Shown piece by piece: positions 54,034 through 62,564 of a DNA stretch of 64,000 nucleotides; positions within the stretch are counted from its first letter, which is position 1; the number at the start of each line of letters is the position of its first letter. Location: NCBI RefSeq assembly GCF_003075375.1, contig NZ_QDFT01000010.1:28882-92881 (forward strand), given 5' to 3'. The notes below the pieces were generated by a model. The model was given only the letters and a program-made list of their open reading frames with translations, was not told where the DNA came from and made no database searches. The DNA comes from Microbacterium testaceum (GTDB lineage Bacteria; Actinomycetota; Actinomycetes; Actinomycetales; Microbacteriaceae). The position numbers were made by a program, and so were the translations under genes.

Positions 54034-54560
54034 TCATCCGCTTGCGGCCGGCCAGTCCTGAAGGTCACGCGCCCACTCCCAGGGCGAGACCGGATCGGGG
54101 TCGTTCACGACCGACACACCGTGCGGCACGAACCCCAAACAGATCTCCGTCTCTTCGAGCTGCTTCGCTCGCTTCACAGGGTGACCAGCAAGCGCGGCCG
54201 CTTTGACCCGGCGCGCATCGGCAAGGTCCACATCCTGCTCACCGAAGTCCACCTCGATGGCGAACCACCCTCGTCGAGACACCTCGACAAAATCCCCCTC
54301 CAGCAAATTTCCGCCATCCGCGACCAGTCTTCCGCGGGGAAATTTACGAGTTGCGGAAAGAGAGAGTCCGCCTGAGTCTTGAAGGTGAGCACGGACCTCA
54401 CCGACTGCAGCTTGAGAGGGTGAGGGCAAGAAGCGAGGCGGACCGCTTCCATCGGCGGAAGCACGACATTGGATTTCAACCCCAAAAACCTTCGCTGTCG
54501 AACAAAGCCGGTGTTATCGAACAACACGGCGCGAGCCAGTTCTGCTAACCCGTGGTCCAC
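54034..54560 (-). pseudogene. Frameshifted hypothetical gene in the low-GC island
   Basis: The N-terminal part reads in one frame from ATG 54560 (MDHGLAELARAVLFDNTGFV, then LKLQSVRSVLTFKTQADSLF). The C-terminal part, with clearly better codon use, reads in another frame ending at 54034 (KFPRGRLVADGGNLLEGDFV, WFAIEVDFGEQDVDLADARR). The switch falls near 54360 in a run of CT and T. The joined product would have about 175 aa and no known domain. It could also be two overlapping ORFs, but a single-base indel is the simpler reading. Confidence 0.5.
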
Positions 54561-54590
54561 CCAATCGACTTGGGGCTCCGAGTTCAGCTA

Positions 54591-54875
54591 TTAGAAGTCG
54601 AGTACGTTCTCAAACCTGCCCTCACTCGCCGCGATGCTCTTGACCTCGTGCGTGGCGGGAATGAGCTTAGAGTTTCCGTCCCACTCATCCATAGCCTGAT
54701 CCATCGCCGCTTCGATAACGGACTCGGAAGTACCCATCACCCACGAACCCGCGTACGGGCCGGAACGACACTTACCGACATCGACCGGATCAGGGTGTTC
54801 AACGCAAATTTCGGCAGTGCTTTTGGACGGCAGACGCCTGCTTGATCGGCATCCGTCACCGGACTGCATAGCCAC
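54591..54875 (-). CDS. Doubtful hypothetical ORF
   Basis: A 94-codon frame. Only the last 50 residues have protein-like composition (SESVIEAAMDQAMDEWDGNS, THEVKSIAASEGRFENVLDF). The N-terminal half looks like chance reading. No ribosome site or family was recognised. It may be the end of a decayed gene in this island. Confidence 0.25.
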   Translation of the reverse strand: MAMQSGDGCRSSRRLPSKSTAEICVEHPDPVDVGKCRSGPYAGSWVMGTSESVIEAAMDQAMDEWDGNSKLIPATHEVKSIAASEGRFENVLDF

Positions 54876-55409
54876 TCACGATGGTTCGATGACTGGACCT
54901 AGGCGAAACGAGTCGATGAAATCGTACTCGTCGAGCTGCGACACGCGTGACGTGGTGAACACACTGAAATGACTGACGATGGTCTCCAACCGCGAGTCGT
55001 CCATCTCGACACGGATCTCCCGGAGGTCCACTCGAGGAAACTCCTTCTCGAGATGCATGCGCAGGAGCGCCACTGCGTCGTCAGGCGATTCGGCCTGAAG
55101 CAGAAAGCACCGCTCATCGACCGAGTCATCATCGACGGCCCACCTCGCGCGGCATCCGTAGAGCGAGACGCTCGGGGCATCGATCAAATTCGCCGCATAC
55201 GATTGCTGCCGCGCTGAGAAGGGCCTGAACGGCTGCTGCGGATGGTGGACATGGGCGGGGAGCGAGGCGCTCTGGCGAGTCGCCTGGAAGAAACCTTTCG
55301 CCGGCTGTCCGCCGAGATTGAAGCGCCGCGCGAACGTCAGCGAGACCGGGGCACCTACACCGACCTGAACCGACCCACGGCCGACGCATAACAGAACGAC
55401 GATCACCAA
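54876..55409 (-). CDS. Hypothetical protein, DUF4288-like C-terminal part
   Basis: A 177-codon frame. The C-terminal 95 residues are well formed: LYGCRARWAVDDDSVDERCF, AESPDDAVALLRMHLEKEFP and FRLGPVIEPS. The pattern of a short first strand, an Asp/Glu-rich turn and a regularly spaced helix resembles DUF4288 proteins found near toxin and immunity genes. The first 80 residues are atypical, so the true start may be internal or the 5' end damaged. It lies in a lower-GC stretch between two catabolic operons. Confidence 0.4.
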   Translation of the reverse strand: MVIVVLLCVGRGSVQVGVGAPVSLTFARRFNLGGQPAKGFFQATRQSASLPAHVHHPQQPFRPFSARQQSYAANLIDAPSVSLYGCRARWAVDDDSVDERCFLLQAESPDDAVALLRMHLEKEFPRVDLREIRVEMDDSRLETIVSHFSVFTTSRVSQLDEYDFIDSFRLGPVIEPS

Positions 55410-55497
55410 ACCGAATTCGGTACGCAGAAATGTATCCGCATATAAACATGGGCGCCGCGAAATAGCCCCAACGGTGCCAGGCGAGGAACCTGTAGGT

Positions 55498-55626
55498 TCA
55501 CATCACGCCGCACACCGAAGAGAGACGAGCGGGCGCGTTCTCCTCGGCCTCACTCGTGACGCCATACTTCCACGTCCGGCCGACTTGCGAACTTCGTCGA
55601 TACCCCTCGGAGAGGTCGTGGCGAGG
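55498..55626 (-). pseudogene. Possible remnant of a polymorphic-toxin C-terminus
   Basis: The frame ends YRRSSQVGRTWKYGVTSEAE, then PARLSSVCGVM before the stop at 55498. The WKYGVTS pattern recalls C-terminal segments of RHS-type toxins. It has no start and runs into the SDR gene region upstream. The evidence is short and the call tentative. Confidence 0.22.
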
Positions 55627-55732
55627 GGTGGACATGCGGCGAGACCGGCGAGCAGTCGCCAGCAGGGATGACAGCGAAAAACCCGGGCCATTCCGCCGAC
55701 CGGGGTTCCAACGTGACTCCCTCGGCAGACCG

Positions 55733-56437
55733 TCAGGTGATGCGCCAGCCCCGGTCGACGTAGAGGTTGGTCGCCGAGACACCCTGGTTGTGGAGCAGGA
55801 ACCGGGTGGCATCCACCACGTCGTTCATCGTCGCCAGCTCGCCGCCGGGCGTGCGGGACGAGTAGCCCTCGAGGACCCCCGCGGGCTTCCCGGCCCAGAA
55901 CGGGCTGTCGCCGATGATGCCCGGGTGCAGCGCGTTGACGCGCAGCGGGGCGAGCTCGAGCGCGAGGGCCGTCGTGAGCCCCTCGACGCCGCCGTTGATC
56001 GTCGAGACCGTGACCGAGCCGGGGTAGGGCGCGTCCTTCGCGCGGCCGCCGAACAGCACGATGCCGGTCGAGCGCTGTGGAACGAGCCGGTCCAGCAGCG
56101 TGTGCACGGTCTCGGTGTACCCCACGAGCTTGAGGGTCACCAGACGCCGGGCGCGGGCGATGTCGTAGTCGCGGACGGTGTTGGCGTCGCGCTCGATCGC
56201 GGCCAGGACGAGGCCGTCCAGTTCGCCGACGTCGGCAAGCGCGGGGGCGATGTCCTCCGGTTCCGAGATGTCGACCGCGATCCCGCGGACGTTCGGGCCG
56301 ATCTCCTCGGCGATCGCCTGGGCGGCGATCGGGTCACGGCCCGTGAGCGTCACCTCGTGGCCGTCCGCGGCGAGCGACGCGACGATCTCGCGTCCGATCC
56401 CGGACGTACCCCCCACCACCAGATACCTGCGGCTCAT
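55733..56437 (-). CDS. SDR-family protein lacking the YxxxK catalytic pair
   Basis: A 234-aa short-chain dehydrogenase fold. The cofactor loop is VVGGTSGIGREIVASLA, with TLTGRD and VDISEPED for the next strands. Where classical members have YxxSK, this protein reads SVTVSTINGGVEGLT, so Tyr and Lys are both missing, while the following ALALELAPLRVNALHPG is normal. The ATG at 56435-56437 has GGAGGTG upstream and overlaps the upstream stop in ATGA. It is the last gene of the amidohydrolase and transporter operon. It may bind NAD(P) without classical catalysis. Confidence 0.85.
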   Translation of the reverse strand: MSRRYLVVGGTSGIGREIVASLAADGHEVTLTGRDPIAAQAIAEEIGPNVRGIAVDISEPEDIAPALADVGELDGLVLAAIERDANTVRDYDIARARRLVTLKLVGYTETVHTLLDRLVPQRSTGIVLFGGRAKDAPYPGSVTVSTINGGVEGLTTALALELAPLRVNALHPGIIGDSPFWAGKPAGVLEGYSSRTPGGELATMNDVVDATRFLLHNQGVSATNLYVDRGWRIT

Positions 56438-57339
56438 GCCGCACCTCCTTCTCGTTCGTCATCGGATGCCGGCAGGAGGCCCCGCCGGGTGACTTCGGCC
56501 GCCGCGCCCCAGTCGAGGCGGACGAGGTCGGGTTCGGCGAGCGCCCGCTCGAACACCGCAGTGAGCGCGGCGAGCGTCGGCAGGTGCGTCCCCGTCTCGC
56601 CCGCGATCTCGGCGCTCAGCAGGAGATCCTTGTAGCCCAGGGCCACGTCGAATCCGGGCGGGTCGTACGCCTGCCGCGCGATCATCCCGCCGTAGCCGCT
56701 GTACACGACCCCGGCGAACAGCGTCGACGTGAGGATCTCGACGAACAGTCCGGGGTCGACGCCGCGCGCTTCGACGAGGGCGACCGACTCCCCGATCGCC
56801 TGGATCGCGTGGATGATGTCGTAGTTCACCGCGATCTTCACGGCGTTCGCGGTCGACGGCTCCGCACCGAGCGGCCACAGGCGCGCGGCGAACACCCGCA
56901 GGAACGGCTCGACCTCGGCGACGTCGTCGGCCGCCCCCGCGACGAGGACGTTGAGCTTGCCCTCCGCCGCGACGGTGGGGCGACCGAGCACCGGAGCGGC
57001 GACGTAGCGCGCCCCGGCCGCCGCGAACCTCCGCTGCAGCTCCCCCGCCCCGGCGGGGCTGATCGACGCCATGTTCACGTGCACCCCACCCGTCGCGGAT
57101 GCCACGGACTCGGCATCCAGGACGGAGAGCGCCGCGGTGTCGTCGGCGAGCATCGAGAACGACACGGGGTGCGCGAGCGCCTCGCCGGGCGTCGCACAGG
57201 CCACGGCCCCGACCGCGACGAGATCGTCGACCGGCCCACGCGAGCGATTCCACACGTGGACGTCGTGACCGGCGTCGACGAGGCGGCGAGCGAGCGCCGC
57301 CCCCATCGAGCCGAGGCCGAGGAATCCGACCGACGCCAT
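56434..57339 (-). CDS. 3-hydroxyisobutyrate dehydrogenase-like oxidoreductase
   Basis: An NAD(P)-dependent beta-hydroxyacid dehydrogenase family protein of 301 aa. The Rossmann loop is VGFLGLGSMGAALARRL. The substrate-binding stretch is VNMASISPAGAGELQ, where many members have DxST, and the catalytic Lys is in ANAVKIAVNYDII near residue 170. The ATG at 57337-57339 overlaps the M24 stop by one base. Substrates in the family include hydroxyisobutyrate, tartronate semialdehyde and imines. It sits between the M24-like and SDR genes of one operon. Confidence 0.88.
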   Translation of the reverse strand: MASVGFLGLGSMGAALARRLVDAGHDVHVWNRSRGPVDDLVAVGAVACATPGEALAHPVSFSMLADDTAALSVLDAESVASATGGVHVNMASISPAGAGELQRRFAAAGARYVAAPVLGRPTVAAEGKLNVLVAGAADDVAEVEPFLRVFAARLWPLGAEPSTANAVKIAVNYDIIHAIQAIGESVALVEARGVDPGLFVEILTSTLFAGVVYSGYGGMIARQAYDPPGFDVALGYKDLLLSAEIAGETGTHLPTLAALTAVFERALAEPDLVRLDWGAAAEVTRRGLLPASDDEREGGAA

Positions 57340-58721
57340 CACGCCTCCCCGCGGCCCCACGTCGTGTTCAGGTGCGACTGCGAGTCGCGCTGGTTGTTCA
57401 GCGGGCCGCCGACCGCGATGTATCGCGGACCAGCGATCAGCAACTCTTCGGCGGGGAACTTCGTGATGACCTCGCACCCGTCGGCGGTCACCACCACTTC
57501 CTCCTCGATACGTGCGGCGCCCCATCCGTCCGCCGAGGGCCAGTACGTCTCGAGAGCGAAGACCATGCCCTCCTTGAGCTCCTCGGGGTGGTCGAACGAC
57601 ACCAGCCGCGAGAAGATCGGCTTCTCCCAGATCGACAGGCCGACCCCGTGGCCGTACTGCAGGGCGAACGCCGCTTCCTCATCCGCGAAGCCGAACTCCT
57701 GCGCCGTCGGCCACACCGAGACGATGTCGGCGGTCGTGGCACCGGGACGCACGAGGGCGATCGCTCGGTCCATGTATTCGCGGGCCCGAGTGTAGGCATC
57801 CTTCTGCTTCGTGCTCGCGGAGCCCACCGCGAAAGTGCGGTAGTAGCACGTGCGGTAGCCGTTCCAGCTGTGCAGGATGTCGAAGAACGCGGGGTCGCCC
57901 GGCCGGATCAGCCGGTCGGAGAACACGTGCGGGTGCGGGGAGCAGCGCTCACCCGAGATCGCGTTGACGCCCTCGACGTACTCGGACCCGAGGTCGTACA
58001 GCGTCTTGGCGACGAGCCCCACGGCCTCGTTCTCGCGGACGCCGGGGCGCAGGAACCGGTACAGGTCCTCGTACGCCGCGTCCACCATCGACGCCGCCTG
58101 CGTGAGCAACCGGATCTCGTCGTTCGTCTTGATGCGCCGGGCCTCCATGAAGACCTGCTGACCGTCGACGACCCGGATGCCGACCTGCTGGAGCGCGAAG
58201 AGGATTGGGAGCTCGATGACATCGACGCCGAGCGGCTGGTCGGCGACCCCGAACTTCTCCAGCTCGCGCTTGATCTTGCGCGCGACCTCCTCGGCGATCC
58301 CGGCATCCGGCGGGAAGGCTCCGCGAAGGGTCGAGATGCCCGCCCGCGCCCCTGACTCGAGCCGTGGACGCTTGGTCCCCTCGTGCGGCGCGTGGGGATC
58401 GGCATCCATCTCGGACGAGGTCACGTCCAGCCACGGGTTGTACAACGCGTGGTGCTTAGCCGCGGATCCAAAATCCCACGAGATCGGGTCGGTGTTGCGA
58501 GTCAGCAGGCTGAATCGGATGAGCTTGTCCATCGCCCACGTGCCGATGTGCGTCGCGGTCATGTAGCGGATGTTGGAGAAGTCGAAGGCGAGCACCGCGC
58601 CCAGCTCGGAGCGCTCGAGCTCCGCCTTCACGCGCGCGAGGCGCTCGTCGCGGAGGCGGTCGAAGTCGACGCGCGCCTCCCAGTCGACACCGTTGGTGCC
58701 CGTGGTTCCGGTGTTCTTCAT
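57339..58721 (-). CDS. M24 (creatinase/aminopeptidase P fold) protein with altered metal site
   Basis: A 460-aa protein with a creatinase N-terminal domain (FDRLRDERLARVKAELERSE) and an M24 pita-bread domain from about residue 200. Metal-site positions are FFDILHSWNGYRTCYYRTF, GHGVGLSIWEKP, FALETYWP and RIEEEVVV. In classical M24 peptidases the second Asp sits where this protein has Thr-Cys, so the two-metal site is incomplete, as in non-peptidase members such as creatinase. The ATG lies at 58719-58721. With an amidohydrolase and ABC importer in the operon, a C-N hydrolase or lyase role is likelier than peptidase; this is inference. Confidence 0.8.
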   Translation of the reverse strand: MKNTGTTGTNGVDWEARVDFDRLRDERLARVKAELERSELGAVLAFDFSNIRYMTATHIGTWAMDKLIRFSLLTRNTDPISWDFGSAAKHHALYNPWLDVTSSEMDADPHAPHEGTKRPRLESGARAGISTLRGAFPPDAGIAEEVARKIKRELEKFGVADQPLGVDVIELPILFALQQVGIRVVDGQQVFMEARRIKTNDEIRLLTQAASMVDAAYEDLYRFLRPGVRENEAVGLVAKTLYDLGSEYVEGVNAISGERCSPHPHVFSDRLIRPGDPAFFDILHSWNGYRTCYYRTFAVGSASTKQKDAYTRAREYMDRAIALVRPGATTADIVSVWPTAQEFGFADEEAAFALQYGHGVGLSIWEKPIFSRLVSFDHPEELKEGMVFALETYWPSADGWGAARIEEEVVVTADGCEVITKFPAEELLIAGPRYIAVGGPLNNQRDSQSHLNTTWGRGEA

Positions 58722-58767
58722 GATGGCCTTCCTGAGAGGTTCGAGGGGTTCCGATGGGGGCGGTGGG

Positions 58768-61278
58768 TCAACCGGCCCGCGTGCCCGGCGAGCGACCGCG
58801 GCGCACGAGCGCCATGACGAGCGGGACGACGGCGGCGAAGAGTACGAACGCACCCTGGATCCAGTACTGCCAGGACAGCCCGAGCGACAGGAACGCCAGC
58901 GCGCTCGTGACGGTCTGCAGCAGCAGCCCGGCCGCGGCGACCGCGAGGGCCGACCCCGAACCGCCGAAGATGCTAGCCCCCGCGATCACCACCGCGGTGA
59001 CCGAGGTGAGCGTGAGCGCTTGTGCCGCGTTGGCGTCGCCGATGCCCGACCGCGAGTACACCGCGAGCCCGGCGAGCGCCGCGAGGACGCCGGCGGTGAC
59101 GGAGGCCAGGAGCCGCGTCCGCGGAACCCGCACACCCATGCGGTTGGCCTTGACCGGGTCGGAACCCGCGGCCCGCAGGGCACGACCGCCGCGCGTGCGC
59201 TGGATGACGAACCACATGACCACCGCGATGGCCACGGCCAGGGCCAGGATCATCGGCACCCCCGCGATCGCGAGGCCGAGGGTCGTGAGGACGTCGGCGC
59301 GGGCGGCTCCGCCCGGGCTCGGACGCAGCACCTGGGCGAGGCCCAGCACCGCGATCGAGCTCACCAGTGTCGCGATCACGGGCGGCAGCGAGAGACGCGT
59401 GACGAGCAGGCCGTTGACCCACCCCACCGCGGCACCCGCGGCGAGCGCCAGCACGAGGCCGACGAGGAAGTAGCCGATGCCCTGCTGCGCGAAGAACGAC
59501 AGGATCACCGACGACAGCGCCGTCACCGATCCGATGCTCAGATCGATGCCGCCCGTCATGACGACGACGAGCTGCGCGAGCCCCACGAACATGAGGACAC
59601 TCGTCGCCGCCAGCAACTGGCTGATGCTGAGGGGACTCAGGAACGCCGAGGACGCGAACGACGCCACAACCGAGAGTGCGACCGCGAGCCCGAGGAGCAC
59701 GACGGCCTGCGTCTCTCCCGCCAGGAAGCCGCGCGAGCGTCGACGCGGGTCGCGGGCGACCTCGATGGACGCCGTCTCGTGCGACATGACCGCCGCGCCC
59801 GTGATGGCGCGCTCGTCGACCTCGTCGCCGATGAGGGTCGTCTGCACGCGGCCGCGCGAGAACACCACGACTCGGTCGCACAGGCCCTCGAGCTCGACGG
59901 CGTCCGTCGACAGCACGACGACCGCGACGCCCGAGGCGGCGAGCTCGCGCAGGAACGCGTAGATGTCCACGCGCGCGCCGGCGTCGACACCCTGCGTGGG
60001 GTCTTCGACGAGCAGAACCTTCGGGTCACCGAGGCGCCCGCGGGCCAGCAGGACCTTCTGCTGGTTGCCGCCCGAGAGCGCGGCGACCGGCACCTCGAAG
60101 TGCGGTGTCTTCACGGCGAGGCCGGACACGCCCTCGCGGGTCAGCTCGTATTCGCGGCTGCGCCGGACGAAGCCGCCGGGCATCGCGGCGCGGAGCGCTC
60201 CGGCGACGGCGTTCTCGCGGATCGACATCTTGCCGAACATCGCCTCGCCGATGCGATCGCCCGGGAGGAACACGACCCCCGCGGACGACGCCGACCGGCG
60301 CGAGCGCGTCGAGATCTTCTCGCCGTTCACGAGGACCCGGCCGCCCGTCGCGCCCCCGCCGGCGATGCCGCGGAGCACACGGCGCTGGCCGTTGCCCTCG
60401 ACGCCGGCGAGACCGATGATCTGGCCGGGGTACACCGAGAACGAGACGTTGTCGTACCCGGGGCCGCTGAGTTCCAGGACCTCCAGCGCGGGCGTCGCCG
60501 TCGCGGGCGTCGCCGCGGGCTTGTCGGGGAACGTCGTCTCGAGCGAGCGCCCGACGATGAGCTCGACCACCTGATCCGCGGTGAAGTCCGCGACCAAGCC
60601 GCGCCCGACGACGCGGCCGTCGCGCAGCACGGTGAGGTCGTCGCCGATCTCCATCACCTCGGGGATCCGATGGGTGATGTACACGATCGCGACGTCCTTC
60701 TCGAGCAGCCCGCGGACCTGGGCGAACAGCCACGCCGTCTCCTCGGGCCCGAGCGCCTCGGTCGGTTCGTCGAGGACCAGCACACGAGGGTCGGATGCCA
60801 GGGCGGCGGCGATCTCGACGAGGTGCGCCTCGCGCAGCGACAGCGACGACACGAGGGCGTGCGGGTCGATCTTCAGCGACAGGCGCTCGAAGTGCGCGGT
60901 GACCCAGGCGGCCGCCGTGCGGCGGGAAGGGCGCTTGCTCGCGGGGAGCAGCAGGAGCACGGCATCCACCACGCTCAAGGAGGGAGCGAGAGCGGGGATC
61001 TGGTACACGATGGCGAGCCCGGACTCCCGCGCCTCGGCGGGACGGATGCGATCGAACTCGCGCCCGGCGAGGCCGATGGTGCCGGCATCCGGCACCACCG
61101 ATCCCGCCGCAATCCCCACGAGGGTGGACTTCCCGGCGCCGTTCTCGCCCAGTACGGCGTGCACGCGACCGGCGGCGATGTCGACCGAGACCGCATCCAG
61201 CGCGGTGACACCGGGGTAGGTCTTGGTGATGCCCGAGAGGGTGAGCGCGGATACCACGGTCGTGGGGGTCTCGTTCAT
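58768..61278 (-). CDS. Fused ribose-type ABC importer: double ATPase plus permease
   Basis: An 836-aa protein. Residues 1-500 are an RbsA-like double ATPase: Walker A GENGAGKST, signature-like VSSLSLREAHLVEIA, Walker B VLVLDEPTEALGPEE, then a second degenerate half with LSGGNQQKVLLARG. From about residue 510 an RbsC-like permease follows in the same frame, with about nine helices and MTGGIDLSIGSVTAL. There is no stop or ribosome site at the junction (GAAVMSHETASIEV), so it is one polypeptide; the usual arrangement is two proteins. The ATG at 61276-61278 overlaps the binding-protein stop. Confidence 0.9.
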   Translation of the reverse strand: MNETPTTVVSALTLSGITKTYPGVTALDAVSVDIAAGRVHAVLGENGAGKSTLVGIAAGSVVPDAGTIGLAGREFDRIRPAEARESGLAIVYQIPALAPSLSVVDAVLLLLPASKRPSRRTAAAWVTAHFERLSLKIDPHALVSSLSLREAHLVEIAAALASDPRVLVLDEPTEALGPEETAWLFAQVRGLLEKDVAIVYITHRIPEVMEIGDDLTVLRDGRVVGRGLVADFTADQVVELIVGRSLETTFPDKPAATPATATPALEVLELSGPGYDNVSFSVYPGQIIGLAGVEGNGQRRVLRGIAGGGATGGRVLVNGEKISTRSRRSASSAGVVFLPGDRIGEAMFGKMSIRENAVAGALRAAMPGGFVRRSREYELTREGVSGLAVKTPHFEVPVAALSGGNQQKVLLARGRLGDPKVLLVEDPTQGVDAGARVDIYAFLRELAASGVAVVVLSTDAVELEGLCDRVVVFSRGRVQTTLIGDEVDERAITGAAVMSHETASIEVARDPRRRSRGFLAGETQAVVLLGLAVALSVVASFASSAFLSPLSISQLLAATSVLMFVGLAQLVVVMTGGIDLSIGSVTALSSVILSFFAQQGIGYFLVGLVLALAAGAAVGWVNGLLVTRLSLPPVIATLVSSIAVLGLAQVLRPSPGGAARADVLTTLGLAIAGVPMILALAVAIAVVMWFVIQRTRGGRALRAAGSDPVKANRMGVRVPRTRLLASVTAGVLAALAGLAVYSRSGIGDANAAQALTLTSVTAVVIAGASIFGGSGSALAVAAAGLLLQTVTSALAFLSLGLSWQYWIQGAFVLFAAVVPLVMALVRRGRSPGTRAG

Positions 61279-62459
61279 CAGCCGAACAGCTTCGTGATCT
61301 CGGCGGAGGTGAGCAGCGTCGACGGCGTGGCGTCCGACGGGGCGGAGGACAGGCACGCCTTGTCGGGCGTCACCGCATCGGCCGTCTTGCCGGTGGAGTC
61401 CTCGAACAGCGCGAGCTCGTACAGCGAGGGCTCGGTGTCGGACTTCCCGGCGACGGCGGCGAGAGCCTTGCGGAGCGCGACGCGGCCGATCCAGGTGCGC
61501 GACGAGACCGTTGCGAGCTCGTAGCCCGGGTTCTTCGCCTTCAGGTCGGCGTAGCCGCAGCTCAGGGAGTTGTCGTCGGTCGAGGTGAGGATCGGCAGCT
61601 GCTGACCCGCGGCCTCGTAGGCGCGGATGACGCCCGAGGCGGAGGCGCCGTAGTCGGCGATGATCGCGTTGATCGGCGTGCCCTGCGAGAGGACGCCGGC
61701 CATCGCCTGCTGTGCCTGCGCCGGGTCCCAGTTGGTCCAGATCGGCTCGCTGTTCACGAGCTTGACCTGCGGGTTGGCGTCGAAGACCTCCTTGGCCCCG
61801 GCGAACTCCTGCGTCGAGACGAGGGCGCCCGAGGGGCCGCCGAAGAACACGACGTTGCCGCCGGCGCTGCCCAGCTGGTCGACGATCCACTGCGCCTTGG
61901 ACTTGCCGACGAACGCGGGGATCTGGTCGGTGTAGTCGAGGTATTCGGTGCCCGCGGTGCCCTGCGGGTCGGACGCGAAGGCGACGACCGTGGAACCCGC
62001 CTGGGTGGCCTGGCGGATCGCGGGCAGGTGCGCCTCACCGGGACCGGCGTCGGGGATGACGAGGATGATGTTCGTGCCCTTGGCGGCGAGGCTCGTTATG
62101 CCCGAGGTCGTGGCCTCGAGGTCGCCGCGACCGGCGATGAACTCGACGCCCGAGATGGCGGAGCACTTGGCCGCCTCACTTTGGATCTCGGCGAGGACGG
62201 TCTTGGACCACGTGTTGGTGCCGTAGCCGTCGACGACGCCGACCGAGACCTTCTTGCCGTCCGTGGGGCAGACGGCCGAGATGTCGGTGAACTGGTCGAC
62301 CGTGCCCGTGCTGCCGGCGGCGATGTCGCCGGTGAGGTTGCTGGCGCCCTCGGAGCTGCCGCCGCCGGCGCTGTTCGTGGAGGAACAGCCGGCGAGGACG
62401 AGCGCGCCGAGCGCGAGGACGGCGAGACCTGCTCGCCGTGCGGGTGCTGTGGTGATCAT
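61278..62459 (-). CDS. Substrate-binding lipoprotein of a ribose-type ABC importer
   Basis: A periplasmic-binding-protein type I family lipoprotein of 393 aa. The signal peptide ends in a lipobox, ALVLAGCSS, so it is anchored at the membrane outer face. A Ser, Gly and Ala linker precedes the two-lobed domain (KVSVGVVDGYGTNTWSKTVL, NIILVIPDAGPGEAHLPAIR). The ATG at 62457-62459 has GAGGAG 8 bases upstream. It belongs with the permease encoded at 62565-63590 and the fused ATPase-permease. The family carries sugars, autoinducers or small organic compounds. Confidence 0.93.
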   Translation of the reverse strand: MITTAPARRAGLAVLALGALVLAGCSSTNSAGGGSSEGASNLTGDIAAGSTGTVDQFTDISAVCPTDGKKVSVGVVDGYGTNTWSKTVLAEIQSEAAKCSAISGVEFIAGRGDLEATTSGITSLAAKGTNIILVIPDAGPGEAHLPAIRQATQAGSTVVAFASDPQGTAGTEYLDYTDQIPAFVGKSKAQWIVDQLGSAGGNVVFFGGPSGALVSTQEFAGAKEVFDANPQVKLVNSEPIWTNWDPAQAQQAMAGVLSQGTPINAIIADYGASASGVIRAYEAAGQQLPILTSTDDNSLSCGYADLKAKNPGYELATVSSRTWIGRVALRKALAAVAGKSDTEPSLYELALFEDSTGKTADAVTPDKACLSSAPSDATPSTLLTSAEITKLFG

Positions 62460-62564
62460 TGGGGGTACTCCTCTTCGAGTGGTGATCGGGTAGGCGGGGA
62501 CGGGTTGCGGGCGCGACGGATCGCCCGTCGACCCGGGCGGGTCGCGGTCGGGAATGAGCCGGTG

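Noticed and set aside
58570..61524. Open frame of 984 codons on the plus strand opposite the fused ABC transporter
   Set aside because: Antisense shadow; composition rich in Arg, Asp and His and no start signal.
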